A stretch of DNA of 64,000 bases from Syntrophaceae bacterium (GTDB lineage: Bacteria > Desulfobacterota > Syntrophia > Syntrophales > Smithellaceae), in assembly GCA_018436925.1 (NCBI GenBank), contig JAHDKI010000003.1, positions 122,517-186,516 of the forward strand. Direction: 5' to 3'. Shown here piece after piece: positions 8,220 to 16,990 of this stretch. Numbering within the stretch: position 1 is the first letter of the stretch; each line of letters opens with the position of its first letter. The position numbers were made by a program, and so were the translations under genes. The notes beneath the pieces are model-generated. The model had not been told where the DNA came from and made no database searches. It saw only the letters and a program-made list of their open reading frames with translations.

Positions 8220-10289
8220 CTACACCGCGGACCGGACCGGACGGAGGCGGATCCTATCGAACAGAATATCGACGCATTCATCGATGAAGGGCGCATACTG
8301 CTCAATGGCCCTTTGCCTTTGCTCGGCGCGGGTTTTATTTTCCGCCGGGTCGTCTTCCCGGTTCGCCGCGTCGCGCAAGTCGGCAATCCGCACAATTCCT
8401 TTCATTTGGGCCGCTTCTTTGCTTTTCCGGATGATCTCCGCAAACTTTTCGCTGCCGGCAACGCGAGCCTGCGATCTGGCCGCCAGAAGTCCGATCGTTT
8501 TATCATCAAACCGGCTGTAGGCCGGTCCTTCCTTCTCCGGAGCGGTGATGAAAGGCGCGATCGCCTGCGGCGGCAGAGCATAGTCCAACGCCGCCTCGCC
8601 CACATCGTCAAATCCGGACCAGGCAGGCAGGATGATGTCCGCCGCCACGCCTGTCTTCTGGGTCGATTTGCCGCCGGGCAGGAAGTACAGCCCCGTTGTA
8701 ACTTTCATCGCGCCCAGGTCCCAGGGAAGCTGCATCAGCGTCTGCACGGATCCTTTGCCGAAGGTGTGATCCGCGCCGACGACGAGAGCGCGTCGGTAAT
8801 CCTGCAGCGCGCCGGCGACGATCTCACTGGCCGAAGCGCTCAACCGGCTGGTTAAAACCACCAAAGGCCCCAGATACAGCGCATCGGGGTCGTGCTGAGG
8901 AAACTGAATCATGTCGGTTCGAAAGCGCGACAGCCCCGTGGCGACGGCGCCGTTGGCCAACGTGGTCGTCCGTCCGCGGCTGTCTTTAACGGCGACGACC
9001 GCGCCGCGGCCCACAAAAAGACCGACCACCCGCACCGCTTCATCGAGCAGCCCCCCGCTGTTTCGCGAAAGATTGAGGACAACGCCGTCCACATTTTGTT
9101 TCACCGCCTGGGCCAGAAGTTTTTTGACATCCTCGGAGCTGGATTTGCCGCCCTTCTCGCCGCCGTAAAAAGAGGGAAGGTCGATCACGCCGAAAAGATA
9201 GGTCCGGCCTTTTTCGAAGCGCTTTTCGTAGGTGATTTTCGCCTCCTGCTCCTTCATGTCGATTTTGTCGCGAACGATCGCGACATCGAATCGCTCTTTG
9301 CGATCGCCCTGCCGCAGAATCGTGAGCGTGACCTTCGTGCCTTTTTTGCCGCGAATCAGGCTCACCACATCGCGCAGATCCATGTCGATCACATCGACGG
9401 GTTTCTCCGCGTCCTGCGCAACGGCAATGATTTTGTCTTTCGGCTTGAGCAGGCCCGATTTCTCGGCGCCGCCTCCGGGGATCAGCTCTTCAATGACCGT
9501 AAACCCGGTGTCACTGGACAAAACGGCTCCGATCCCTTCGAGAGAAAGCTGCATTTGAATCTTGAGATCCTCCATGTCTTTGGGAGCCAGATACCCCGTG
9601 TGGGGATCGAGCGCGCGCGCAAACGCTTCGGCAAAAACCGTGATGAGCTCATCGGGCGTCTGTTCAACCACGCGGCGCGTCTGCAGTTCATAGCGGTGAA
9701 TCTGGCGTTTTCTGGCTTCGGCCGGATCGATGCCGGACAAAAGGGCGTTTTCGATCTGGAACTGAAGCATTTTCTCCAGAAGATCCTTCTTGTCCGCTTC
9801 CGTTTTGGCATAGGCGCGCTTATCGGCGTTGATGACGAACTCCAGATTCTTATTGATCCGGAAATTCGGCCCCAGAAGTTTTTTGACGATGGCTTCGTTT
9901 TCGCGCGCCCGGGCGACCAAAAGATCATAGACCGGCCCCAGAGACGCGCAGCTGCCCTTTTTCGCGCTGTCAAACACGTTTGCCAAAAGCGGTCGAAGCG
10001 TCGCCAGATCCGCTTCATAAAAAAGTGTTTTGGAAGAGTCCAGCCGCTTGATCATTTGCTCGACCGCCTGCGACCGGATCGCGCCGGTCGTGGTCTTCAT
10101 GGCATAATGATGCTGATGGAACGCCTCCATGACGGACGGCAGGTGGCTGCAGGTCAGCTCGTCGGCATGCGCGCGGCCCGGCAGCAAAAACACCGCTGCC
10201 GCAATGAGCGTCATCAGGAAGGATAAAATCCCGGCCAGACCGATATTCCGGCATTGCCGGATAGTATTTCCAATTAAACGATGGATCAT
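8220..10289 (-). CDS. prc: Tail-specific (C-terminal processing) protease Prc, S41 family
   Basis: 689 aa with an uncleaved or cleaved N-terminal signal (LAGILSFLMTLIAAAVFLLP, then RAHADE). Domains in order: an all-helical N-terminal domain ending in the ALDPHTGYL segment, a PDZ domain (SLEGIGAVLSSDTGFTVIEELIPGGGAEKSGLL), and the S41 catalytic core. The nucleophile lies in RLSASASEIVAGAL, and the catalytic Lys in DHTFGKGSVQTLMQL. The C-terminal extension is the one typical of Prc/Tsp. It degrades or trims periplasmic proteins at their C-termini. The start follows GGGGGAG. Confidence 0.9.
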   Translation of the reverse strand: MIHRLIGNTIRQCRNIGLAGILSFLMTLIAAAVFLLPGRAHADELTCSHLPSVMEAFHQHHYAMKTTTGAIRSQAVEQMIKRLDSSKTLFYEADLATLRPLLANVFDSAKKGSCASLGPVYDLLVARARENEAIVKKLLGPNFRINKNLEFVINADKRAYAKTEADKKDLLEKMLQFQIENALLSGIDPAEARKRQIHRYELQTRRVVEQTPDELITVFAEAFARALDPHTGYLAPKDMEDLKIQMQLSLEGIGAVLSSDTGFTVIEELIPGGGAEKSGLLKPKDKIIAVAQDAEKPVDVIDMDLRDVVSLIRGKKGTKVTLTILRQGDRKERFDVAIVRDKIDMKEQEAKITYEKRFEKGRTYLFGVIDLPSFYGGEKGGKSSSEDVKKLLAQAVKQNVDGVVLNLSRNSGGLLDEAVRVVGLFVGRGAVVAVKDSRGRTTTLANGAVATGLSRFRTDMIQFPQHDPDALYLGPLVVLTSRLSASASEIVAGALQDYRRALVVGADHTFGKGSVQTLMQLPWDLGAMKVTTGLYFLPGGKSTQKTGVAADIILPAWSGFDDVGEAALDYALPPQAIAPFITAPEKEGPAYSRFDDKTIGLLAARSQARVAGSEKFAEIIRKSKEAAQMKGIVRIADLRDAANREDDPAENKTRAEQRQRAIEQYAPFIDECVDILFDRIRLRPVRSAV

Positions 10290-10312
10290 TTTTTTTCACT
10301 CCCCCGAACACC

Positions 10313-10330
10313 GCAGGCGCAAGCGCCTGC
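10313..10330 (-). other. Hairpin in the prc 5' leader
   Basis: GCAGGCGC-AA-GCGCCTGC, a perfect 8-bp inverted repeat between the candidate promoter and the prc ribosome site. It could limit translation or stabilise the leader; that is inference. Confidence 0.4.
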
Positions 10331-10376
10331 AAGCGGATTGAATTTCCGTCCTGACATTTTTTTTCAGGCGGTCAAA

Positions 10377-10405
10377 ACGATAGAAGGCCGAAGAAAATCT
10401 GTCAA
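10377..10405 (-). promoter_or_regulatory. Candidate sigma-70 promoter for prc
   Basis: On the minus strand TTGACA (10405-10400), a 17-base spacer and TATCGT (10382-10377). The -35 box and spacing are ideal and the -10 is fair. It sits 88 bases upstream of the prc start. Confidence 0.5.
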
Positions 10406-10414
10406 GACAAAAGA

Positions 10415-10465
10415 AAAAACGCAGGCCTCCCTCGACGCGGGTCCGTCCGTCAAAGAACGGCCCGC
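10415..10465 (-). terminator. Possible terminator after wrbA
   Basis: GCGGG-CCGT arms (5+4 bp with one bulged base, 10437-10465) read on the minus strand, followed after a GC-rich gap by TTTTTT at 10420-10415. The gap between stem and T-run is longer than in a classic intrinsic terminator. Confidence 0.35.
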
Positions 10466-10511
10466 CGATGCGCATCGCTGACCTTCCGATTCTTTTGTCG
10501 ATGTCTTTTAA

Positions 10512-11114
10512 TCAGCCGAAGAGCTTCCGGGCGATGCCGGCGACATGCGCGCCCTGATACCGGGCTATGGCGAGTTCGTTTGTCGTCGGCGTGCGGCTTC
10601 CGTCATTGCCGGCCAGCGTTCCGGCTCCATAGGGCGAGCCGCCCGACACCTCGCTCATGACCAGCAGATTTTCGCAGACGTAGGGAACCCCGACCACGAT
10701 CATCCCGTGGTGCAGAAGCGTTGAATGAAAAGAGGTGATGGTCGTTTCCTGGCCGCCATGCTGCGTTGCGGTCGATGTAAACACGCTGCCGATTTTGCCC
10801 ACCAACGCGCCTTTGGCCCACAGCCCGCCGGTTTGATCAAGAAAGTTGCGCATCTGCGCGCACATGTTTCCAAAACGGGTCGGCGTTCCGAAAATCATCG
10901 CGTCGTATCCCGGAAGGTCCCCCACCGAAACCAGCGGCGCCTCCTGATGAAGTTTCGCCCCCGATTTTCTTAATACCTCTTCGGGAACCAGTTCCTCGAC
11001 GCGCCGGATATCGACTGTCGTTCCCGACACGCCGGCCGCGCCTTGCGCCACCGCGGAAGCCAAGGCTTCAACGTGGCCGTACATGCTGTAATAGACAACA
11101 AGGATTTTTGCCAT
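10512..11114 (-). CDS. wrbA: NAD(P)H:quinone oxidoreductase, WrbA type
   Basis: 200 aa from [15 protein letters not shown], the usual WrbA length and N-terminus. The FMN phosphate loop is [11 protein letters not shown], followed by the family motifs [30 protein letters not shown] and [13 protein letters not shown], and a [28 protein letters not shown] close. It performs two-electron quinone reduction with tetrameric FMN binding, a cytoplasmic redox-stress role. Divergent from the acyl-CoA synthetase gene. Confidence 0.92.
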   Translation of the reverse strand: MAKILVVYYSMYGHVEALASAVAQGAAGVSGTTVDIRRVEELVPEEVLRKSGAKLHQEAPLVSVGDLPGYDAMIFGTPTRFGNMCAQMRNFLDQTGGLWAKGALVGKIGSVFTSTATQHGGQETTITSFHSTLLHHGMIVVGVPYVCENLLVMSEVSGGSPYGAGTLAGNDGSRTPTTNELAIARYQGAHVAGIARKLFG

Positions 11115-11481
11115 GACACACCTCCCGATTTGTGTCTGGATGGGTTGGGATGACTCGGAAAAAAACGTTGACCCCCGAAGACGCATCCGATCCGGCCGGA
11201 GCCCTTTGGCGCAACGCGACGACATCGAATAAAATCACCGGTCTCACTATGCCTGATCCTCCGTTGAAAATCAAGCCATGCCTCGATTGTTTATGCCCTG
11301 CCGCCGCGAGGCGCCATAAACGGACCGATCTCCGAAAGCGGCGGCGCCTGTGCCGACTTTGCGTCTTTGCCCTTGACAGCGTCTTTGCGCTGAGTCTATA
11401 CATTCGCGGCTCCGACGGCCGATTTGTTCATCCACCCCGCCTTCTTACTTCCGGACCGTCGGGCGAAAGGAGTAGCTCGCG
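11115..11481. other. 367-base divergent intergenic region
   Basis: Separates wrbA from the ADP-forming acyl-CoA synthetase. It holds the candidate promoter at 11373-11402. No small gene with a convincing ribosome site and no repeat was seen. Confidence 0.5.
11373..11402 (+). promoter_or_regulatory. Candidate sigma-70 promoter for the acyl-CoA synthetase
   Basis: TTGACA at 11373-11378, an 18-base spacer and TATACA at 11397-11402, 79 bases upstream of the start at 11482. Confidence 0.55.
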
Positions 11482-13581
11482 ATGGAAAAATTCTTCACTC
11501 CCGACAGTCTCGTTGTCTTCGGCGCCTCCCTCACCAATCTGAATCTGGGCCAGATCGTTTTGCTCAACAACCGGCAAATCGGCTACCCCGGCCGGCTCTA
11601 TGGCGTGGGATCCCAGGCGGGCGAAATCAACGGCATTCCCGTTTACACGAAAGTCGCCGACGTTCCCGAAGTGCCGGATGTGGCCATCTTTCTGACGCCG
11701 GCCCAAACAGTGCCAGCGCTCATGGAGGACTGCGGCCAAAAAGGCATTACGCATATTGTGATTGAGTCCGGCGGATTCAGCGAATATTCGCACGGGGATT
11801 ATACGCTTGAAGAAGAGGTATTGGCCGTCGCGGCAAAATATCGGATGAAAGTCATCGGCCCAAACTGCGTCGGAACCGTCCATTTCGACCACAAGATGAT
11901 GATGCCTTTTGCTTTTTTTAAAGACATCCCGCAAGGGGGAAGGCTGTCGCTTATTTCGCAAAGCGGCGGCGTAGGCGGCTCTTATCTTCGCGCCGTCGCC
12001 GGTTACGGCGTCAAACCCGGCAAGTTCGCCGCAACGGGCAATAAACTCCAGCTCGATGAAGTGGATTTCCTCGATTACTTCATCAAAGACCCGAAAACCG
12101 ACGTCATCGCTTTATATCTCGAAGGATTCAAGCGGGGCAGAGCGTTTTTCGATCAGGCGCGGGCCTGCGAAAAACCGATTATTGTCCAGAAATCCAACCG
12201 CTATCCCGAAAGCGCGAAGATCGCGCAGTCTCATACCACGGCCCTTTCCGGCGACGATGCGGTGGTGGGCGCGGCGCTTCGGCAGGCGGCCGTCATCCGC
12301 GTGGATGACGAAATGGAATTTATCAATGCGATTCGCGTGGTCGGCCTGCCTCTGATGAAAGGCCGGCGTGTCGCGGTACTGTCGCGCTCCGGCGGACACG
12401 CGGTGCTGTCCGCCGATGCCTGCGCCAAATACGGTTTCGAGATGGTTCCGTTTCCGGAATCCTTTATCGAAAAACTCAAAACCATTTACAAAACGCGGGT
12501 TATTGCGCATCAAAATCCACTGGATCTGGGCGAAATATTCGACTACACCATTTTTACAACGATTCTCGAAGAAGCCCTCAAGCTCGATCTTTACGACGGC
12601 GTGCTGTTCAATCATCTGTATTCGGCGGACTTCGAAGGCGCCATGTCCCGGACCTTTCTGGCCGGCGTGGAGAAGCTTGTCGCGAAATATCAAAAACCGG
12701 TTTGTCTGACGATGATCTCCGACCGCGAAGAGATTCTTGATGTGCAAAAAACACAGCCTTACCCGGTTTTCACCTCGCCTGCAGAGGCGGCGGCCGCGCT
12801 TCATGTTTCCGCCACCTACTCCGAACGCAAGTCCGCCCGCAATGAACGCGGCGCACTTTACGACTTTTATTTCGATCAGAAAACCGTAGAGGAAATTCGC
12901 CGGCGCTCGCTTGTCGGGAATCGGACGGTCCTGACCGATGAGGCGCTTGCTGTTTGCAAGGCGGCGGGGCTTCAGCCGGTCAAAAGCCTCGTGATCAAAG
13001 GTTCGCAAACACCGGGCAGAATTTCGCTTCACTATCCCGTCGCGGTCAAACTGCTTTCCCGCGATGCGTCGCACAAATCGGATATCGGCGGCGTCGCGGT
13101 GAATCTTCGCAACCGCAGGGAGCTTTTAGAGGCCATCGGTGGGATGAAAGAAAGGCTGTCTTTATTGCCGCACCCTCCGGCCATCGACGGCTTTCTGGTT
13201 CAGGAGATGGCCCCGGCGGGGATTGAATGTTTTGTGGGGGGACGGCGGGATCCGGCCTTCGGACCGGTGATCGTGGCGGGTCTGGGCGGCATCTTCGTCG
13301 AAATTTTCAAAGACACGGCCATTCGCCTGGCGCCCGTAACGCCGATCGAGGCCCAAGGCATGCTCAAAGATCTTGCGGCCTGGCCGCTTCTGGCCGGTGC
13401 GCGCGGACGCGGACCCGCCGACTGCGGCGCGCTGATCGACCTTATCTGCCGGGTCTCGGCGCTTCTGGATGCCTGTCCGGACATCGTCGAGATCGACCTC
13501 AACCCGGTGATTGTTCACCCGGAAGGACAAGGCTTGTCGTTGGTGGATGCCCGGGTTTTCTTCCCGGCCGATCGGGAATAG
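11482..13581 (+). CDS. ADP-forming acyl-CoA synthetase (acetate-CoA ligase type), fused subunits
   Basis: 699 aa, the size of single-chain NDP-forming acyl-CoA synthetases. Order: a CoA-binding Rossmann domain (LVVFGASLTNLN, then GPNCVGTV near 130), two flavodoxin-like ligase domains (LISQSGGVGGSYL; QSHTTALSGDDAVVGAALRQ; VLSRSGGHAVLSADA), and an ATP-grasp domain (PVAVKLLSRDASHKSDIGGVAVNL; EIDLNPVIVHPEG). The His of QSHTTALSG or of SGGHAV is the likely phospho-relay residue. It interconverts acyl-CoA plus ADP and Pi with free acid plus ATP, useful to syntrophs and fermenters. Ribosome site AAAGGAG. It converges with the receiver gene. Confidence 0.88.
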   Translation: MEKFFTPDSLVVFGASLTNLNLGQIVLLNNRQIGYPGRLYGVGSQAGEINGIPVYTKVADVPEVPDVAIFLTPAQTVPALMEDCGQKGITHIVIESGGFSEYSHGDYTLEEEVLAVAAKYRMKVIGPNCVGTVHFDHKMMMPFAFFKDIPQGGRLSLISQSGGVGGSYLRAVAGYGVKPGKFAATGNKLQLDEVDFLDYFIKDPKTDVIALYLEGFKRGRAFFDQARACEKPIIVQKSNRYPESAKIAQSHTTALSGDDAVVGAALRQAAVIRVDDEMEFINAIRVVGLPLMKGRRVAVLSRSGGHAVLSADACAKYGFEMVPFPESFIEKLKTIYKTRVIAHQNPLDLGEIFDYTIFTTILEEALKLDLYDGVLFNHLYSADFEGAMSRTFLAGVEKLVAKYQKPVCLTMISDREEILDVQKTQPYPVFTSPAEAAAALHVSATYSERKSARNERGALYDFYFDQKTVEEIRRRSLVGNRTVLTDEALAVCKAAGLQPVKSLVIKGSQTPGRISLHYPVAVKLLSRDASHKSDIGGVAVNLRNRRELLEAIGGMKERLSLLPHPPAIDGFLVQEMAPAGIECFVGGRRDPAFGPVIVAGLGGIFVEIFKDTAIRLAPVTPIEAQGMLKDLAAWPLLAGARGRGPADCGALIDLICRVSALLDACPDIVEIDLNPVIVHPEGQGLSLVDARVFFPADRE

Positions 13582-13591
13582 GCGTCCGGTC

Positions 13592-13987
13592 TCAGGCAAT
13601 AAGGCCCATGTTGCGGACGCAGCCCAGAAGCTTTCCCTTGTTGATGGGTTTGATCAGATAATAGTCGCAAAGCGATTTGAAGGCCTGAACGACATTGCGC
13701 GGATCTTCAAGCGCGGTGGTCATGATGATTTTCACCCCTTCGGACGATGCGACGCCCCGTTTCTCCTCCATCTCGCGAATGGCTTTAATCACGGCCTGCC
13801 CGTCCATTTCAGGCATCATGATGTCCAGGCAGATCAGATCGTAGGGTCGGCCTTCCTGCCCGGCCCGGACATAGGCGTCTATCGCCTCTCTGCCGTTTAA
13901 CGCAAACTCGCACGGACCGTAAGGGGAAAGAATCTGTTCCAGAAGAAAGCGGCTGGTGTGGTCATCCTCCACAATCAATGTGTACAT
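13592..13987 (-). CDS. Single-domain response regulator (CheY-like receiver)
   Basis: 131 aa, one receiver domain with no output domain. The acidic pocket is VEDD at the N-terminus, the phospho-acceptor Asp is in CLDIMMPEMDG near residue 55, the Thr switch is in IMTTAL and the Lys is in LIKPIN. It starts inside the last codons of the hybrid kinase gene (26-base overlap), preceded by GGGAGGAGG, so the two are translationally linked. It is probably the terminal phospho-acceptor of that kinase's Hpt domain or a shuttle to another output. Confidence 0.92.
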   Translation of the reverse strand: MYTLIVEDDHTSRFLLEQILSPYGPCEFALNGREAIDAYVRAGQEGRPYDLICLDIMMPEMDGQAVIKAIREMEEKRGVASSEGVKIIMTTALEDPRNVVQAFKSLCDYYLIKPINKGKLLGCVRNMGLIA

Positions 13988-16619
13988 TATTATCCTCCTC
14001 CCGTCGCTGTTTATCTTTGATCCTTTGAGTGGTTCTCACCAAATCGACGAATATCTCCGCCTGTCTGCATACCTGGGACACCTTGTCTGCCAGTTCATCC
14101 CAATCACCCTTCCTGGCCGCCATTTCCAGCTCTCTGGCCTGCTGCTGCAGTCCGTAAGCCGAGGCATTGGCCGCCGCCCCCTTGATCCGGTGGGCGCGCA
14201 ATCGAAGCTCCGAGGCATCCCGTCTCGTGAGCGCCTGGGTCAGCGACAAAAGGTCGCCGGGAAGCTGCGCCAGAAACACGTCAATCAGGCGTCCGGCAAT
14301 TTCATGATCCCCTTGCAGTCTTTCGAGCAATCCTTTTTCATCAAAGACCCTATCGGTCTGCACAGGCTCATTTCCCGCCTGATCCTCAATCCTAAAATCC
14401 TTCATATCGAGCCATTTTTCGAGCATGCCGGCCACGGCATGAGCGCTCACGGGTTTGGTGAGGATATCATTCATCCCGGAAACCAGGCAACGGTTTCTTG
14501 TCGACTCAAACACATCGCCCGTCATGGCGATGATCGGCAATGGCTTCGGCCTGGCCGCCGCCCCGGCGCGGATCGCTTTTGCGGCTTCATATCCGTCCAT
14601 CAACGGCATGGCGCAATCCATGAAGACGAGGTCGTAGTCGATTTTCGAAAGCGCGTCAACGGCCTCGCGGCCATTGGCAACCGCATCGGCCCGAATGCCG
14701 AGCTTCCGGAGAATGCCGATTGCGACTTCTTGATTCGCCGGATTATCTTCAGCCACCAGGATTCGCACATGCCGTCTTTCCGGCGCCATAGCAGGAACGG
14801 ACGGAGATCGGGAGGATCCGGCCGCCTTCTCGCTTTGGCTTTCCGGCGCAAAAAGCTGCTTTAAAGTCTGTTCAAGCCCGGTGAGGCGCACAGGCTTTGT
14901 CAGATAGGCGCCGCCGTATCGCGCCGCCAGCCTCGCCGCTCGGGAGGCCTCACGCAGCGACCCGACGAAAATGATTTTCAGACTTAGCCCTTGTCCGTGC
15001 GAAACCAGATCTTCCAACATCGGATGGTCGGATTCGGAAACGACCTGCAAATCAACAATCATCAAGGAGACCATCAGCCCGTCGCCGGAGGCCGAATGCA
15101 AATACAACCGGGAGGAGGACAGATCGAATGCTTCTTCAGCGCGATAGCCCAGGCGCCCCAGAAGCGTGACCAGCATCATCCGGTTCATCAGATTGTTTCC
15201 GACAACCAAAGCGTAAGGTTGGGGCGTCCACCATCCCGACAGCAGCCCTTCTTCGGTCGATTCGGCCTGCCGCTGAAAGGCCAGGTTAAACCAGAACGTC
15301 GATCCCTTGCCCTCTTCGCTGTCGCAGCCGATTTGCCCCCCCATCAATTCAACGAGTTGCCTGCAAATGGCCAATCCCAGCCCCGTGCCCCCGTATTTTC
15401 TCGTGACGGAGCCGTCGGCCTGAACAAACGGCGAAAAAAGAAATGGAATCTTGTCCGCCGGAATGCCGATGCCCGTGTCCATGACGCTGAAGCGGAGATT
15501 GACGCTGCGGTCATCGGCATTCAGAAGCGACACCCTCACGAACACCCCTCCGGCATGCGTGTATTTGACGGCGTTGCCGACCAGATTCAAAAGCACCTGC
15601 CGGAGGCGTCCCGAGTCGCCTCGAAGCAGAGCCGGCACATTGGGTTCCACCAGATGAATCAGCTCCAGACCGTCTCCTTCGGCTTTCAGGCTGAAGATCT
15701 CGATTGCGCTGTCAAGTGTGTCAAGCAGGTTGAAATCCAGAACCTCCAGTTCCATCTTGCGCGCTTCGATCTTTGAAAAATCGAGAATGTTATTGATCAT
15801 GGACAAAAGGCTTTCCCCGCTGGATCGCACAATGTCCGCATACTTTCTTTGCTCGGGCGACAGATCCGTATCCAGAAGCAGGCCGATCATCCCGATCACG
15901 CCGTTCATCGGCGTCCGGATTTCGTGGCTGATCGTGGCCAGAAACTGGCCTTTGGCCTGGTTGGCCCGCCAGGCTTCCGCCGCCATCTCGTCGGCATGGC
16001 GTTTGGCGACTTCCAGCTGCCGGTTGGCCTCCTGAAAAAGCAGTTTATTCAAACGCAACTCTTCTTCAGCGAGCTTTTTGTCCGTGATATCGCGGGATGT
16101 CCCCCGAAAACCTGAAATCCGCCCCGATGCGTCGCGAATCGGAACAGCAAACATTTCAACCGTTCCCCGGACGCCTAGTTTGCCCACATAGTCGAACTCA
16201 AAAGGCTTGGGGCGGTCATCGGTCTTCATCATCCGGGCAAAGATCCGGTCCGTTTTTTTCGCTTTATCCGGCTCCTGAATTTCCCGGCTGGACATGGACA
16301 GCAATTCTTCACGCAGATAGCCGAGCCTTCGGCAAAGCGCGTCGTTGACTTCGGTAAATCTGCCTTCCGGATCCGCTTCAAAATACCCGTCGACCATGCC
16401 CTCAATCATTTCACGATACCGCCACTCGGTTCGGGCGAGGGCCGCGTTCATTTGTCTGCGGCGTCGAATCCCTAGCCCGATAAATGTCCCCATCATAAGA
16501 ATAAGGACCAACAGGAAGGCGCCGCAAAGAAGGATCAGAATCGTTTGACTGTGGGGCGACAAAGCGTTGTAAGCCCCTATCAATTCCTTCAGTGCTGCGA
16601 TCGGATTGGCTGGCGTCAT
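13962..16619 (-). CDS. Membrane hybrid sensor histidine kinase (PAS-HisKA-HATPase-REC-REC-Hpt)
   Basis: 885 aa. One membrane helix (about 25-50), PAS (about 60-180), a coiled linker, HisKA with His232 in [10 protein letters not shown], HATPase with an intact N-box ([11 protein letters not shown]), DTGIGIP and GGTGLGLA. A first receiver-like domain (about 468-590) lacks the acidic pair (VVGNN) but keeps Asp523. A second, canonical receiver (about 619-730) has VAEDN and Asp668 in [10 protein letters not shown]. The Hpt domain has His810 in [10 protein letters not shown]. This is a complete internal phosphorelay. No extracytoplasmic sensor is present, so the PAS domain is the likely input. The ribosome site is weak. 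Confidence 0.92.
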   Translation of the reverse strand: MTPANPIAALKELIGAYNALSPHSQTILILLCGAFLLVLILMMGTFIGLGIRRRRQMNAALARTEWRYREMIEGMVDGYFEADPEGRFTEVNDALCRRLGYLREELLSMSSREIQEPDKAKKTDRIFARMMKTDDRPKPFEFDYVGKLGVRGTVEMFAVPIRDASGRISGFRGTSRDITDKKLAEEELRLNKLLFQEANRQLEVAKRHADEMAAEAWRANQAKGQFLATISHEIRTPMNGVIGMIGLLLDTDLSPEQRKYADIVRSSGESLLSMINNILDFSKIEARKMELEVLDFNLLDTLDSAIEIFSLKAEGDGLELIHLVEPNVPALLRGDSGRLRQVLLNLVGNAVKYTHAGGVFVRVSLLNADDRSVNLRFSVMDTGIGIPADKIPFLFSPFVQADGSVTRKYGGTGLGLAICRQLVELMGGQIGCDSEEGKGSTFWFNLAFQRQAESTEEGLLSGWWTPQPYALVVGNNLMNRMMLVTLLGRLGYRAEEAFDLSSSRLYLHSASGDGLMVSLMIVDLQVVSESDHPMLEDLVSHGQGLSLKIIFVGSLREASRAARLAARYGGAYLTKPVRLTGLEQTLKQLFAPESQSEKAAGSSRSPSVPAMAPERRHVRILVAEDNPANQEVAIGILRKLGIRADAVANGREAVDALSKIDYDLVFMDCAMPLMDGYEAAKAIRAGAAARPKPLPIIAMTGDVFESTRNRCLVSGMNDILTKPVSAHAVAGMLEKWLDMKDFRIEDQAGNEPVQTDRVFDEKGLLERLQGDHEIAGRLIDVFLAQLPGDLLSLTQALTRRDASELRLRAHRIKGAAANASAYGLQQQARELEMAARKGDWDELADKVSQVCRQAEIFVDLVRTTQRIKDKQRREEDNNVHIDCGG

Positions 16620-16767
16620 GGTTAAACGAATCCGCTTTCAAAGTCATTTTGCCGGAGATTGTCCCTTCAGGCGGTCCGGCCGAATCAAAGGCGACCCCCT
16701 TTCGATCCGGATAGGTACCATACCACAACCCGCCGGACAAATTCACACAAAATCAAAACACCGTCGC

Positions 16768-16797
16768 CCCGTATTCGGCATGTCGCCCGAATACGGG
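16768..16797. other. Perfect 11-bp hairpin
   Basis: CCCGTATTCGG at 16768-16778 and CCGAATACGGG at 16787-16797 with an 8-base loop, followed on the + strand by TTTA. It is strong enough for a terminator, but neither flank has a proper T-run. Confidence 0.55.
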
Positions 16798-16853
16798 TTT
16801 AGGGGAAATGCAGGGTTCAAGGGAAATCCGGCAGACGCCGCGTAAAAGACACC

Positions 16854-16936
16854 GAGGGCACAGGAAGTATTGCGGCGGCAGGCAGACCGCCGCGATAGAA
16901 GGAAGGGACTATCTTAATACTTCCTGCGTTCCCCTC
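16854..16936. other. Folded element: outer stem enclosing two hairpins
   Basis: CAGGAAGTATT (16861-16871) pairs perfectly with AATACTTCCTG (16916-16926). Inside, GCGGCGG (16872-16878) pairs with CCGCCGC (16887-16893), and GATAG (16894-16898) pairs with CTATC (16909-16913). Outside, GAGGG (16854-16858) pairs with CCCTC (16932-16936). The layout is a three-way junction with almost no unpaired bases at the branch. It could be a small RNA, an RNA regulatory leader or a REP-like element; the strand is unknown. Confidence 0.6.
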
Positions 16937-16990
16937 AATGTTTTTCCTTCAATTCTCCTTTTCGCAAAACGGGAGACAAACCGGTCCGTC

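Larger units (their letters stand above)
16620..16990. other. 371-base gap between two kinase genes, rich in secondary structure
   Basis: Holds no credible CDS. It contains a perfect 11-bp hairpin (16768-16797) and a larger three-way-junction-like inverted-repeat element (16854-16936). The region must also hold the end of the upstream kinase transcript and any promoter of the hybrid kinase. Confidence 0.6.

Noticed and set aside
8892..10226. 444-aa plus-strand open frame opposite prc
   Set aside because: It is antisense to a full-length Prc with intact PDZ and S41 motifs and has no family features of its own.
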